From NCBI GenBank assembly GCA_023255955.1, contig JAGDWD010000007.1:197929-261928 (forward strand): a DNA stretch of 64,000 nucleotides. Reading direction: 5' to 3'. This DNA comes from Desulfurococcales archaeon (lineage in GTDB: Archaea > Thermoproteota > Thermoprotei_A > Sulfolobales > NBVN01). The stretch's first letter is position 1. Every line of letters begins with the position of its first letter. The notes below the pieces were generated by a model, which saw nothing but the letters and a program-made list of their open reading frames with translations, ran no database searches and had not been told where the DNA came from. The position numbers and the translations under genes are program-made. Positions 10,074 through 20,467 of the stretch are shown here, in pieces.

Positions 10074-11474
10074 CTAAGTGGTTTGTAGTTTAATAATTAC
10101 GTTCCTGAGGTTCCTCATAAAGTAGTTAAACCTTTCCCGAAGCAGAGGCCTCTCCTCTGATATCACCTTAATAGCTCTTGAGTAATTTATGAGGATTATA
10201 TGAGAATCACGGAAAAGCGCTATCTTGCTAGCGAGTTCTTCCTGCTTTAGCCACTGGCCCCAAAGAACACCCCTACCTATAGCTTTAGAGATAAACTTCC
10301 TGGCACTGTCCGGGACTTTCCCTGGAGGTGCGAATGAGAATGGTGTGCCGGGGATAGGCATGAATACGTGACAATGTATCCTACCACCTAACTTAATTAC
10401 CCTCTCGATGTGGTTTAACGTTTCAGTAACATCTTCGTCGCTTTCACCGGGTAGTCCAAAGATATAATCAATATCTACTTCAAAACCATACTTCCTAGCA
10501 ATTGAGATAGCGTTCAGTACGTCCTCAGCTGAGTGTCCCCTATGAAGTAGCTTAAGGAGCCTATCAGAGCCTGTCTGGGCGCCTATGTTTATTCTCCTGT
10601 TATCGACTAAGCTCCTTATTGACTTGAGTAGATCGTCAGTAACGTATTCAGGCCTCACCTCACTAGGAAATGTACCGAGATACACCCTCCCGCCTAACGA
10701 CCTGATCTCACGGTTCATTACCTCTAGTAGCTCGATTATTGAGGAACTTGAGGCCTTAATACGTTTATATTCATAGTGGAATCCGTTAGGTGATATGAAT
10801 CTAATGTCTCTAATACCTCTCCTTAGAAGTATCTTAGCATACACAACAGTATTCTCAATACTCCTAAACCTAGGTACTGCTCCAAACATAAAACTTACTT
10901 GGCAGTAGCGGCAGGCGTGGGGACAGCCACGCATGATTTCTATTGGGTTGAGCAGACCGAGCTCCTCACAGAAAGGAGGTACTTGATCTAAGTCCTTAAC
11001 TCTAGGGTGGTCAAACCTAGCTTCTACACCAACCTCATCTATCGCTACCACACCATTAACTGATGGGTGGTCACTTACTGAGATGAGCTTATCGATGAAC
11101 TCAGTAAGCGATTGCTCTGCTTCCCCTATGAACGCTAAGTCAAACCCCAGCTTCAGAACAGTACCGTATGGATCACCAGACGGGTGAGGGCCTCCAGCAA
11201 CAGTGATCCCGCCAAGCCTCCTCGATATCTCAGTAGTCTCAACGATCCTACGTAAATTCTGAATCACCTGAGTCGTAAGTAAGGATACCAACAGAATATG
11301 GGGACCTCCGAGTGAGGTGATTACTTGAGTAGCTCTATCCCACTTAGTCAACACAAACCTGAACTTATCGTAGATCCTCTCACGCTTAAGGTAGTCGATT
11401 AAGTAACCTAGAAGTACACTTATACTGTACTTATTTGCTTCATCAGCTACCACCACTACCGGAACTCTAAACAA
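10074..11474 (-). CDS. B12-binding-domain radical SAM protein
   Basis: IMRGCPHACRYCQ radical SAM motif; N-terminal cobalamin-binding-like fold with GGPHPSG. Confidence 0.88.
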   Translation of the reverse strand: MFRVPVVVVADEANKYSISVLLGYLIDYLKRERIYDKFRFVLTKWDRATQVITSLGGPHILLVSLLTTQVIQNLRRIVETTEISRRLGGITVAGGPHPSGDPYGTVLKLGFDLAFIGEAEQSLTEFIDKLISVSDHPSVNGVVAIDEVGVEARFDHPRVKDLDQVPPFCEELGLLNPIEIMRGCPHACRYCQVSFMFGAVPRFRSIENTVVYAKILLRRGIRDIRFISPNGFHYEYKRIKASSSSIIELLEVMNREIRSLGGRVYLGTFPSEVRPEYVTDDLLKSIRSLVDNRRINIGAQTGSDRLLKLLHRGHSAEDVLNAISIARKYGFEVDIDYIFGLPGESDEDVTETLNHIERVIKLGGRIHCHVFMPIPGTPFSFAPPGKVPDSARKFISKAIGRGVLWGQWLKQEELASKIALFRDSHIILINYSRAIKVISEERPLLRERFNYFMRNLRNVIIKLQTT

Positions 11475-11493
11475 TCCGAGGCACCCAACGTAG

Positions 11494-11568
11494 TGGGCCC
11501 GCGGGGATTCGAACCCCGGACCTCCCGGTTATCAGCCGGGCGCTCTAACCAGGCTAAGCTACGGGCCC
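11494..11568 (-). tRNA. tRNA-Ile(GAT)
   Basis: GGGCCCGTAGCTTAGCCTGGTTAGAGCGCCCGGCTGATAACCGGGAGGTCCGGGGTTCGAATCCCCGCGGGCCCA cloverleaf, anticodon GAT. Confidence 0.96.
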
Positions 11569-11655
11569 CCGGATTTTTTAGTAAACTGTGCCTTAAAACC
11601 TTTAACTTTCTTCGGGCTCTCTAAAAGCTTTTATTGTAAGCATATCTACGTTTAC

Positions 11656-12966
11656 GTGGTAGTTACCGGCATGGACGCCTCAATGCTACTTCCAGGGCTG
11701 GCTGTTGGAGATCCAGTAGAGCTAGCTATTCGATTGATTTTCATAATCTGGGGAGCCCTTCTAACGTTTCTAGCTGTGAAGAAGGGTGTGGAACCACTTC
11801 TACTGATCCCGATAGGGTTAGGCATGATACTAGCCAACGTACCTGGACTTCATCTAGCAAGATATGTTTGCCAGGATGTGTACGGTCAGGTACCTGAGGC
11901 TTTAAAGGGTGTTGAGGGGTTAGTAAACGTTATAGACTTCGGGAACTTTACGAGGATATGCTCTCCAGAGTCTACATCTCTCCTCGGGTGGGTCTACCAC
12001 CTAGTAGTCAGGAGTGAGATTGGGCCAATATTAATATTTGTCGGTATAGGTGCTCTCGCAGATTTCCGGCCACTACTGTCATTCCCCATAGGAGCCCTCA
12101 TAGGATCCGCCGCACAGCTCGGAATTACCGTTGTAACCTTCATAGCACTAGCCCTCGGCTTCGGGCTGAATGAGGCTATGGCTATAGGTGTTGTTGGAGG
12201 TGCTGACGGGCCTACAACTATATACACAGCAGTCAACATAGCTCCCCACCTTGTGGGTCCACTCACCATAGCTGTCTACAGCTACATCGCTTTAGTCCCT
12301 GTAATTCAGCCACAGATAATCAGAGCTTTAGTCCCCAGAAAGTATAGGGCTGTCGAGATGCCGAGTCCTAGTAAGGAGGTTGGCTTAGGACGTGTATTGA
12401 TGTTCTGGTTCGCATGCCTCGTAGTTGTTGGGGCATTAGTACCAGCAGCATTTCCACTTGTAGTAGCTGTAGCCCTGGGGAACATAGTTAAAGAGCTTTC
12501 AACTAAGGTAAGTGAACTTGAGAGGTACTTCAAGACCATGGCGGATCCCTTACTTGACATATCGACGATGCTCACAATGATCGGTGTAGGAGCTACCCTG
12601 TCCTACGACTTCCTTGGACAGTATGTAGTTGGGGCCGATCCTGCTGCTTACTTAGGTTTCATAGCTAAAGCATTCGCGATCCTAGGCCTGGGACTCATAG
12701 CATTCGCCGTGTCTACAGTAGGGGGAATAGCTTTTGCTTGGGTATTGTACTTCGTAACTAAGGGTAAGGTTAATCCGACAATCGGCTGTGCTGGTGTGTC
12801 AGCAGTACCTATATCTGCGCGTGTTGCTCAAAGAGAGGTGCAGAGGGTTAGGCCAGGTCTCTACGTTTTGTTCCACGCGTTAGGACCTAACGTAGCGGGC
12901 GTTATAGGTACGGCAATCGTAGCAGGATACTACATATCCTACATAAAGCATTTCTGGCTCCCCTAA
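11656..12966 (+). CDS. Na+-translocating decarboxylase beta subunit (OadB/GcdB/MmdB family); true start probably MDASML
   Basis: VGGADGPTTIYTAV and IGCAGVSAVPISARVAQ motifs, multi-TM. Confidence 0.9.
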   Translation: MVVTGMDASMLLPGLAVGDPVELAIRLIFIIWGALLTFLAVKKGVEPLLLIPIGLGMILANVPGLHLARYVCQDVYGQVPEALKGVEGLVNVIDFGNFTRICSPESTSLLGWVYHLVVRSEIGPILIFVGIGALADFRPLLSFPIGALIGSAAQLGITVVTFIALALGFGLNEAMAIGVVGGADGPTTIYTAVNIAPHLVGPLTIAVYSYIALVPVIQPQIIRALVPRKYRAVEMPSPSKEVGLGRVLMFWFACLVVVGALVPAAFPLVVAVALGNIVKELSTKVSELERYFKTMADPLLDISTMLTMIGVGATLSYDFLGQYVVGADPAAYLGFIAKAFAILGLGLIAFAVSTVGGIAFAWVLYFVTKGKVNPTIGCAGVSAVPISARVAQREVQRVRPGLYVLFHALGPNVAGVIGTAIVAGYYISYIKHFWLP

Positions 12967-13082
12967 GATCTGCGTAGTGAGTGCTACGAGTTTTTAGTTG
13001 TATTACGTATTACTACCCAGCTTTTTAACCTCTTTAGCATAAATTTCTGGGTGGAACAACGATTGACACAACGTTAATAGCT

Positions 13083-13850
13083 TTGCTCGCTGTAGTGTTC
13101 TTCATAGTGATTCCGATACTAGTTTCCAGCATCAAGGTCTTAAAAGAGTATGAGAGAGGAGTACTCTTCAGACTCGGAAGGCTTGTTGGAGCTCGAGGAC
13201 CTGGACTTTTCTTTATAATACCGTTCGTAGATTCCTTAGCTAAGGTAGATCTGAGAATAATGACCATAGATGTCCCCAAGCAGGAGATTATAACGAGAGA
13301 CAACGTGAGCGTTAAAGTCGATGCCGTAGTATACTTCAGAGTTGAAGATCCTGTAAAGGCTATTACGAAAGTCGCCAACTACATGTACGCAGTATCCCTA
13401 CTAGCACAGACCGTTCTGAGGGACGTAGTTGGTCAAGTAGAGCTAGATGATTTACTCACTAAAAGAGACGAAATAAACAAGAAGATCCAGAGCATCATAG
13501 ATGAGCTCACCACACCGTGGGGAATGAAGGTAGTATCTGTTACCTTGAAATCCGTAGAGCTACCTGAGAGCATGGTCAGGGCTATGGCTACGCAAGCCGA
13601 GGCGGAGAGATTGAGGAGGGCCAGACTAATACAGGCTGAAGCAGAGAGGCAGGCTGCTAAGGTATTAGCTGATGCTGCTCAGACATATGAGGAGAATCCG
13701 AAGGCCCTGAGACTGAGGGAGCTCCAGACATTGGTTGAGATTGCCAGGGAGAAGAACTTGATAATCGTAACGGAGACGGCGTCTGTAGTGGGGACAACAA
13801 TAGCTACGGCATCAGCTATAGCTCGACAACCTTCGCAGGCTGGTAAGTAA
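13083..13850 (+). CDS. SPFH/stomatin family protein (slipin); N-terminus uncertain
   Basis: KEYERGVLFRLGRLVGARGPGLFFIIPFVD. Confidence 0.92.
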   Translation: MLAVVFFIVIPILVSSIKVLKEYERGVLFRLGRLVGARGPGLFFIIPFVDSLAKVDLRIMTIDVPKQEIITRDNVSVKVDAVVYFRVEDPVKAITKVANYMYAVSLLAQTVLRDVVGQVELDDLLTKRDEINKKIQSIIDELTTPWGMKVVSVTLKSVELPESMVRAMATQAEAERLRRARLIQAEAERQAAKVLADAAQTYEENPKALRLRELQTLVEIAREKNLIIVTETASVVGTTIATASAIARQPSQAGK

Positions 13851-15175
13851 TGCGTCTCTACCTGGTTTTTCTCTTTTTTGTCCTATTGATTCCGTTAACT
13901 GCTGCCTACACCGATCCTAGCGAGGTGAATATCAGTAATCTGTTACTAGTTAGGGTAGTACCCCCTTGGGATGTGATAGACTCCGGGGTAGCTGAGTGTA
14001 TAGTTGACGCCGTTAACTATGCTGAGTCGAGGAACCAGGCACTGATTATCGAGCTGGAAACATATGGGGGGTACCTAGACGCAGCTTTTACTATAGGGGA
14101 TAGGTTAGCTATATCAAAGATCCCGGTGATAGTCTTCGTATCTGGTGGGAAGGCATTCAGTGCTGGTACTCTGATAATGCTTCCCTCACACTTCATCATC
14201 CTCTCCCCGATAGCTACTATAGGAGCGATGCAGCCAGTAGCTGTTAATCCTGTGACAGGAGAGTATCAGCCAGTAAATGAATCAAAGATTTTGAATCCCA
14301 TAATCGAGAAGGCAGTATACTACGCCAAGATAAGAAACAGGAATGTCACTGCTGTGCGGCTCTTTATTACGAGGAACCTAGTCTTAACAGCCGACGAAGC
14401 TGTTAGTAACGGGATAGCTGACGCAGTAGCTGAGAACCTCTATGAAGCCCTTAGACAGCTATCTGGGAAGGTACTTCATGTCGATAGTAGGAACTTCACT
14501 TTTCTGGAGCGTCTAAGTGTGGAGGAGTATTCATGTAGTATTAGATCAAGGTTTCTATCTCTTCTATCTAATACCTTACTCTCAAGTGTCTTAACTACTA
14601 TCGGGATAATGGCCACAATATTCTCGATAGCCTCCGGGAAGCTAGAGGCATTGCCTCTAGCTCTAGTATTTCTAGTTCTAGGGCTGGTGGGCTCAGGTTT
14701 TAGTCCTAACCTAGTGTCCCTCTTCTTAATTATGATTGGCGGTGCTCTTCTATCAATAGAGCTATTCCTAACCCCAGGCTTCGGAATAGTGGGAATTACA
14801 GGCATAATAATGCTAGCTACAGGATTCGCCTTACTACCAACTGGAGGACCCACCTACATAGCACCTAACGCCACCCTCGTATCTGTATCGAGGTACATAG
14901 CTATCGGAATTGGTGTTGGCTTAGGTGCTTTCACAGCACTCGTTCTGTATAAGGTGTTGAAGGTCAAAAGACTTAGATCCACACTCTTCGAGCTTGTAGG
15001 GAAGATAGGTAGATCATTGGATCGCATACCTGCTGGTGGTGAGGGGTTCGTCATCGTCGAAGGGGAGTACTGGAAGGCCTACTCCGACGAGGAGATACCA
15101 CCCAATAGTCTCATAGTAGTCGTAGGCAGGAAGGACAGTGTCTTGATAGTGAAAAAACATGGCGGGGGTAGCTGA
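13850..15175 (+). CDS. NfeD-type membrane serine protease (ClpP-class)
   Basis: VSGGKAFSAGTLIMLPSH, IGAMQPV; C-terminal NfeD OB domain; slipin-NfeD operon. Confidence 0.9.
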   Translation: MRLYLVFLFFVLLIPLTAAYTDPSEVNISNLLLVRVVPPWDVIDSGVAECIVDAVNYAESRNQALIIELETYGGYLDAAFTIGDRLAISKIPVIVFVSGGKAFSAGTLIMLPSHFIILSPIATIGAMQPVAVNPVTGEYQPVNESKILNPIIEKAVYYAKIRNRNVTAVRLFITRNLVLTADEAVSNGIADAVAENLYEALRQLSGKVLHVDSRNFTFLERLSVEEYSCSIRSRFLSLLSNTLLSSVLTTIGIMATIFSIASGKLEALPLALVFLVLGLVGSGFSPNLVSLFLIMIGGALLSIELFLTPGFGIVGITGIIMLATGFALLPTGGPTYIAPNATLVSVSRYIAIGIGVGLGAFTALVLYKVLKVKRLRSTLFELVGKIGRSLDRIPAGGEGFVIVEGEYWKAYSDEEIPPNSLIVVVGRKDSVLIVKKHGGGS

Positions 15176-16310
15176 TCTCCCCCTTCACAGCGGACACGTA
15201 CCTCCATGGCTTTTCAGCATCATGAAGAGGATGGCTAGGGCCATAGTAAAACTCGTTGTTCTGGAGCTTGGTGAGGTACACTTACTGAGAAGGTTATCGA
15301 ACCCTCTATGGTTCCAGGCATTTAATAATGCTATAGGTATGGACTGGGATAGTAGTGGCTCAACTACTGTCACAGCAGCTATACTGAGGGAGGTACTAGC
15401 TGAAGAAAATCTAGGTGTCTGGGCTGTTGGTGGTAAGGGCTCCCGATCCCTTGACGTCCCTAAAGATCTCGAAAAGCTCTCTGAGGTAGGTGCTATAAGC
15501 TATAACCTATACGAGGAGCTCGTTAAGGTGTCGAAATTAGCAGCTAAAGCAGATACAGCACTACTCCAGGACGGTTTCAGCCTTTACCACCACATGTTAC
15601 TATTCAACGAGAAAAGTAACTGGGTAGTAATTCAACAAGGAATGAACCCATCCGAGAAAATGGCACGTAGGTACCATCTTTCATGGGAAAAAGCAGACCC
15701 AGCAGACATCACGATAGAACCCCATACCGGGGCCGTATGCGAAAAAGTAGTGGAGCCTCTCAATCTAACCGATAGAAGGTCCCAAAGAAGCCGTAAGGTA
15801 GTTCTGGACTTAGCTCAGGAAAACCCATCACACATCTCTAAGCATATCCGAGTTGTGAACGCAATCATTAAGGGTTATAAACCTCTGTTCGGGGATCTTC
15901 CACGTCCTATAAAGCCGAATATAGCTTACTACAGACCGGTAAATCTTACTAGTAGGATGCTCAAGATATTAAATGAGGTGTACGAGTCTAGACCTGCTAA
16001 TTTCATAGAACTTCTCCTGCGGACGAAGGTAGGGCCTGAAACCATTCGCGCACTCTCCCTGATTTCAGAGTTAATATATAGAGAGCCCCCTCCTCTAAAT
16101 GATGTTGTAGTAGTTTACAGTCCATTCAAGTACGCGTACGTTATTGGTGGTAAGGACGGCATACCGTACCCAGTTAAAAGAGAACTTGCTGAGGAGGTAA
16201 TAAGAGAGCTATACGATATTATTAAAGCTTCGGAGCTAAAGCACGAGGAGAAGGTTAGGGCGTTCAGGTCTCTCGCGAAGTTTGCTCCACCTGATATCTT
16301 ACCTATCTAG
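15159..16310 (+). CDS. DUF763 family protein
   Basis: MAGVADLPLHSGHVPPWLF...LQDGFSLYHHMLLF...IQQGMNP pattern. Confidence 0.9.
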   Translation: MAGVADLPLHSGHVPPWLFSIMKRMARAIVKLVVLELGEVHLLRRLSNPLWFQAFNNAIGMDWDSSGSTTVTAAILREVLAEENLGVWAVGGKGSRSLDVPKDLEKLSEVGAISYNLYEELVKVSKLAAKADTALLQDGFSLYHHMLLFNEKSNWVVIQQGMNPSEKMARRYHLSWEKADPADITIEPHTGAVCEKVVEPLNLTDRRSQRSRKVVLDLAQENPSHISKHIRVVNAIIKGYKPLFGDLPRPIKPNIAYYRPVNLTSRMLKILNEVYESRPANFIELLLRTKVGPETIRALSLISELIYREPPPLNDVVVVYSPFKYAYVIGGKDGIPYPVKRELAEEVIRELYDIIKASELKHEEKVRAFRSLAKFAPPDILPI

Positions 16311-16573
16311 ACTCTCTCGACCTCTATCTCGATAAATGGAACATGTTTATACCCTCTCCTCTCGCTCCCTATCCTTACATCAGCTAACCTGATGCTCTCC
16401 CCCAACCTAGACTTAAGAACATTGTATAGCGTTACTGCTCGATGAATATTGTCTCCGCAACCCCTTATAACGACAGACCTAACCCCCTGATTAAAAATTA
16501 TTGCTATAGATGCTAGGTACTCACTAATAGCTCTTTTACCAACACTAACCTTGTATGATCTTTCCTCACTCAT
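16307..16573 (-). CDS. Alba family DNA/RNA-binding protein
   Basis: VSVGKRAISEYLASIAIIFNQGVRSVVIRGCGDNIHRAV. Confidence 0.8.
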   Translation of the reverse strand: MSEERSYKVSVGKRAISEYLASIAIIFNQGVRSVVIRGCGDNIHRAVTLYNVLKSRLGESIRLADVRIGSERRGYKHVPFIEIEVERV

Positions 16574-16717
16574 TAAGTCCTCCTAAATAAAGTTAGCTCA
16601 GCTTAAATAAGCTTATCAACTTCAGATACACTTCCCCTCGCTTAATGTCCGGGTCACGATGCGTCCTAGCAGAGTGCTGAGTTTAAATTAGCTCACATTC
16701 TAAGCTAGACATTAGGG

Positions 16718-18841
16718 TTGGAGGTGCCAGAAATAAATCTTGGTGCGGATATAGAGAGCCGTAACTATGTTTTAGCCGTTCTAGAGGCTCTCGGAATTGA
16801 GAAGCTGATGCCGACGCAGGTTAAAGCTCTGCAGCGCGGTCTCATCGACTCTGATAAGAACATGGTCATTATAGCTCCGACAGGTAGTGGTAAGACCCTG
16901 ATAGGGTACATAGCATTAGTTAAATCGGTATCTAGTGGTGGAATCGGGGTCTACCTAACCCCGCTAAAAAGCGTAGCTACCGAGAAACTGGAAGATCTCG
17001 AGATAATCTGCAGTAAAATAGGGTGTAAGGCATGTATAACCACCGGGGACTACGACCAGCCCTCTGAGTGGCTATCTGAGTGCGATCTAATTGTCGCGAC
17101 ATATGAGAGATTCGATTCTTTACTAAGGCTCAGACCCTCGTGGATTAGAAGGGTTGACACTGTTGTGATAGATGAGGTACACACTGTTGGGGATCCTGAT
17201 AGAGGGCATGTCGTTGAGTTAATAGGTGTTAGATCCCTAATGGAGAAGCTTAGGATAGTTGGTCTAGGTGCTACGGTGGGTAACCCCGAAGAACTTGCTG
17301 AGTGGCTCAATGCTGAGCTAGTATATGATGACTGGAGACCGACGATGCTCGTGGAGGGCTTCTACGATAGGAGAGAGCAAGCTGTGTTCTTTGAAGACGG
17401 CCGTGTAGAACGGGTTGGTAGTAACCTCGAGATCCACTTACTTAAAGAGGCACGCTTAGGGAACTACCAACTACTTATTTTCAGACATTCAAGGCAGTTA
17501 GCTGAAAGCCTAGCCAGGCTTCTTTCCAGTCATTCAAGCGAGTCATGCCCGGATCTCCTAGACGAATACATCGCACTTGACCCGCTGAAGGTGGAGCTGG
17601 ATAACTTGAGGTACATTCTAAGTAAGTGCATAGCTTATCACCATGCTGGACTCTCTTCCACCACAAGGAAATTTATTGAGAAAGCTTTCAGGAAGAGGCA
17701 GATCAGGGCAGTGGTAGCTACACCTACTCTTGCTGCCGGTGTTAACCTCCCAGCGAGGAGGGTCTTAGTGAGCATAAGAAGGTTTGAGGAAGGTTACTTG
17801 AAGAGGATATCTATATCGGAATACAAGCAAATGGCTGGGAGAGCTGGAAGACCTGGGTTAGACCCATACGGGGAGGTTATAATATCTGATGCTGTAAGCA
17901 GAGAGGAAGCGTACAGATACATAAGAGGCCTGCCGGAGCCAGCAACATCTGTCTTAGCATCTGAAAGAGCCCTCAGATTTCACATACTGTCTCTCATATC
18001 CTCCGGCGATGCGGACAGCGTTGACCAGCTTTTCAAGATATTGAAGCTGACCTTAGCCTTTAAAAACATCGGGGATTCCTTGATTGAAAAAGCTAGAGAC
18101 TCTTTGGAGGACCTCATCAAGTGGGCCATGATAGTCCGGGAAGAAGATAATCTGAGGCCGACAAAGCTGGGGAGAACAGTTTCAGCTCTTTATATAGACC
18201 CGGAGACAGCAGTGATAGCTATAGAGAACCTATCGAAGGTTAAGAAAGTTTATGACATATACTACCTCACACTCATAGCTATGACCCCCGAGTTCTCGAA
18301 GGTTAGGGTTGGTAGTGTTAAGTCAGAGGAGCTATATTCAGCTATGGAGGTATTAATTGAGAGCGGTAATATTCCTCTACCTAGATGGGCTGACACCTAC
18401 GAACTTCTTAGAGCTGTGAAGCTCGGGCTAATACTGAGAGACTGGGTCGAGGAAGTGAGGGAGGACACCATAGTGGAGAGATATGGGATAGGCATCGGAG
18501 ACCTGAGCGTCATAACAGACTTAGCTCAGTGGTTGCTCTACTCTCTCGGAGTAGTAAGTAGTAGTGTAGGTCTCAAAGAGCACTCATCTAGGTTACAGGT
18601 ACTTAGTAAACGTGTTGAGTACGGGGTTCGGGAGGACGCTCTAGAACTCGTTCAGCTGAAGTGGATTGGTAGGGTAAGAGCTAGAAAACTCATAGCTAGT
18701 GGAATAAAGACCGTGGAGGACGTAAGCAACCAAAGCCCGGCTAGGATAGCTGATATTCTTGGCATCGGTGTAAGGCAGGCTGAGGAAATAGTCAACGAGG
18801 CTAGGGCCATATGCTCCAGGAGAGCAAACGTGTTTAAATAA
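16718..18841 (+). CDS. Hel308-like Ski2-family DNA helicase
   Basis: APTGSGKT, DEVH, GATVGNPEELAEWL, AYHHAGL, MAGRAGRPG; C-terminal HhH. Confidence 0.92.
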   Translation: MEVPEINLGADIESRNYVLAVLEALGIEKLMPTQVKALQRGLIDSDKNMVIIAPTGSGKTLIGYIALVKSVSSGGIGVYLTPLKSVATEKLEDLEIICSKIGCKACITTGDYDQPSEWLSECDLIVATYERFDSLLRLRPSWIRRVDTVVIDEVHTVGDPDRGHVVELIGVRSLMEKLRIVGLGATVGNPEELAEWLNAELVYDDWRPTMLVEGFYDRREQAVFFEDGRVERVGSNLEIHLLKEARLGNYQLLIFRHSRQLAESLARLLSSHSSESCPDLLDEYIALDPLKVELDNLRYILSKCIAYHHAGLSSTTRKFIEKAFRKRQIRAVVATPTLAAGVNLPARRVLVSIRRFEEGYLKRISISEYKQMAGRAGRPGLDPYGEVIISDAVSREEAYRYIRGLPEPATSVLASERALRFHILSLISSGDADSVDQLFKILKLTLAFKNIGDSLIEKARDSLEDLIKWAMIVREEDNLRPTKLGRTVSALYIDPETAVIAIENLSKVKKVYDIYYLTLIAMTPEFSKVRVGSVKSEELYSAMEVLIESGNIPLPRWADTYELLRAVKLGLILRDWVEEVREDTIVERYGIGIGDLSVITDLAQWLLYSLGVVSSSVGLKEHSSRLQVLSKRVEYGVREDALELVQLKWIGRVRARKLIASGIKTVEDVSNQSPARIADILGIGVRQAEEIVNEARAICSRRANVFK

Positions 18842-18956
18842 GTTTTATTCTAAGTATGTTAAATGGGAGAGAGATATAAGGGAGGAAACACCTGAGATAC
18901 CGAGAAAAGACCTGAGAATACATTCCGTTGAGTTACTCAGACTTTACAAGGAGCTC

Positions 18957-19598
18957 ATGAAGTACAGAGAGCTCTCAGAACTAGTTAAGATCCCTCCACC
19001 AGCTATTTGGAGATACATAACTCTCAAGATTGTCCCAAGCTACGAGAGAGCTGAGAGCTTAATAAGAATTCTAACATCTAGGGAGATTGTTGCTGATATA
19101 TTAAAGAGGCATATCAGGTTCAGAGATGATGCTGTGGATGTCAGCGGTGTCCTCAGTAATATACCTCTACTAAAGATACTAGCTTACGTAGCATACTTCA
19201 GCTTTGATGAGGTGGATACGGTACTCACAGTAGAGCTAGACGGGGTCCCTATAGCTACACTAGTTGCCGACCTCTTCAAGTCTAAACTAGCAGTAGCAAG
19301 AAAGGGCATACCGTTCACTTCAGATGAGGTTTACGAAGTAGAATACGTGTCGAGAGACCCGCCATCTATAGTGCGCCTTTATGTGACTTCCTCTGGGCTC
19401 AAGAAAAGAGAGAGGGTATTGATAGTGGACGACATAATTAGAAGCGGTAGAACTACCGCAGCTATGCTGAAGCTGATAAAGAGCGTTGGTGCTTCCCTTG
19501 TTGGTGTATTTTCACCGATAGCTATAGGTGTGAGTTGGCATAAGACGCTTGAGGGGTATCTCGATAAGGTTGTCACAATACTGAACTTTGAAGGATGA
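18957..19598 (+). CDS. HTH-phosphoribosyltransferase regulator (GfcR-like); coding frame extends upstream to about 18864
   Basis: VLIVDDIIRSGRT PRPP motif, N-terminal HTH; in-frame upstream text ...RIHSVELLRLYKEL looks coding. Confidence 0.75.
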   Translation: MKYRELSELVKIPPPAIWRYITLKIVPSYERAESLIRILTSREIVADILKRHIRFRDDAVDVSGVLSNIPLLKILAYVAYFSFDEVDTVLTVELDGVPIATLVADLFKSKLAVARKGIPFTSDEVYEVEYVSRDPPSIVRLYVTSSGLKKRERVLIVDDIIRSGRTTAAMLKLIKSVGASLVGVFSPIAIGVSWHKTLEGYLDKVVTILNFEG

Positions 19599-20467
19599 GG
19601 GGGTTGAAAGTCCGAGGACCTCTAAATTACGTATGGGAGGTGGTATCTAGAGCCTTTGCCGCAGCTTTTGTTCTTGAAGCTATATCACCCAAGGTCAGTG
19701 GGGTCACCTCACTAGAAGGATTCAAGGAGATGACGATACTAGAATTCATACAATCTTCATACCATATACGCGACAGGGTTTGGGAGCTCCTAAGGTATGA
19801 TAGCTGTATTCCTTTGGGTAAGCCCCTGCTTGACCTTATGAGGTCTGTAATGGGGGACCCGTTAGTTAGAACCAATACCTGTCTAGGGTACGGATTAATG
19901 TCTATTTCCTTAGCTTCAACAATTCTTTACTCGCTGAGAGAAGGCTATTTTAGCGGAAGAATAGAGGATATTGTTTTAGCTGGCTACAACAAGTTCGAGG
20001 AATGTTCCAGGAAGGAGTCTCCGGGAGACCTACTCGAGTCAATAGCCATAGCGAGTCCTAGCTATCATGGGAGATACTCTAGAGACACCTTCGACAGTGT
20101 TTACGAGCTCCTTAGGGAGTCAGCTATGTGGGATATACTTGCTTTTAACATAATTAACAAGTTTGCTATAACAATGGAGATATTAAGCTACATCAGGACG
20201 GCTCGTGATGATAGACTTATAAATAGGATCGGAAAGGCTTACAGAGAGTTTTCTGGTAAATATCGTGACAGCATCGCATTCAAATCTGGAGGCTTGATGT
20301 TCTCCGAGTTCGTGATGGTGCTCACTTCCAGGGTAGAGCTGAGCGACTTGGAGCTTCGTAGAATCTTCACCAAGATTCTCAACGCTAACTTAGGGTCTAT
20401 ATCAGACCTGGTAGCATCCTCTGTTGCTTTAGCATTGATTGAGCAGGCTCTAGGTGGAGGCATGTGA
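19595..20467 (+). CDS. conserved protein resembling triphosphoribosyl-dephospho-CoA synthase (CitG/MdcB) family
   Basis: AAAFVLEAISPKVSG..., TNTCLGYGLMSISL, helical; overlaps neighbours. Confidence 0.55.
   Translation: MRGLKVRGPLNYVWEVVSRAFAAAFVLEAISPKVSGVTSLEGFKEMTILEFIQSSYHIRDRVWELLRYDSCIPLGKPLLDLMRSVMGDPLVRTNTCLGYGLMSISLASTILYSLREGYFSGRIEDIVLAGYNKFEECSRKESPGDLLESIAIASPSYHGRYSRDTFDSVYELLRESAMWDILAFNIINKFAITMEILSYIRTARDDRLINRIGKAYREFSGKYRDSIAFKSGGLMFSEFVMVLTSRVELSDLELRRIFTKILNANLGSISDLVASSVALALIEQALGGGM

Noticed and set aside
13030-13085. Possible ATT start upstream of the slipin
   Set aside because: TTG 13083 gives an acceptable N-terminus; no need for a non-standard start.
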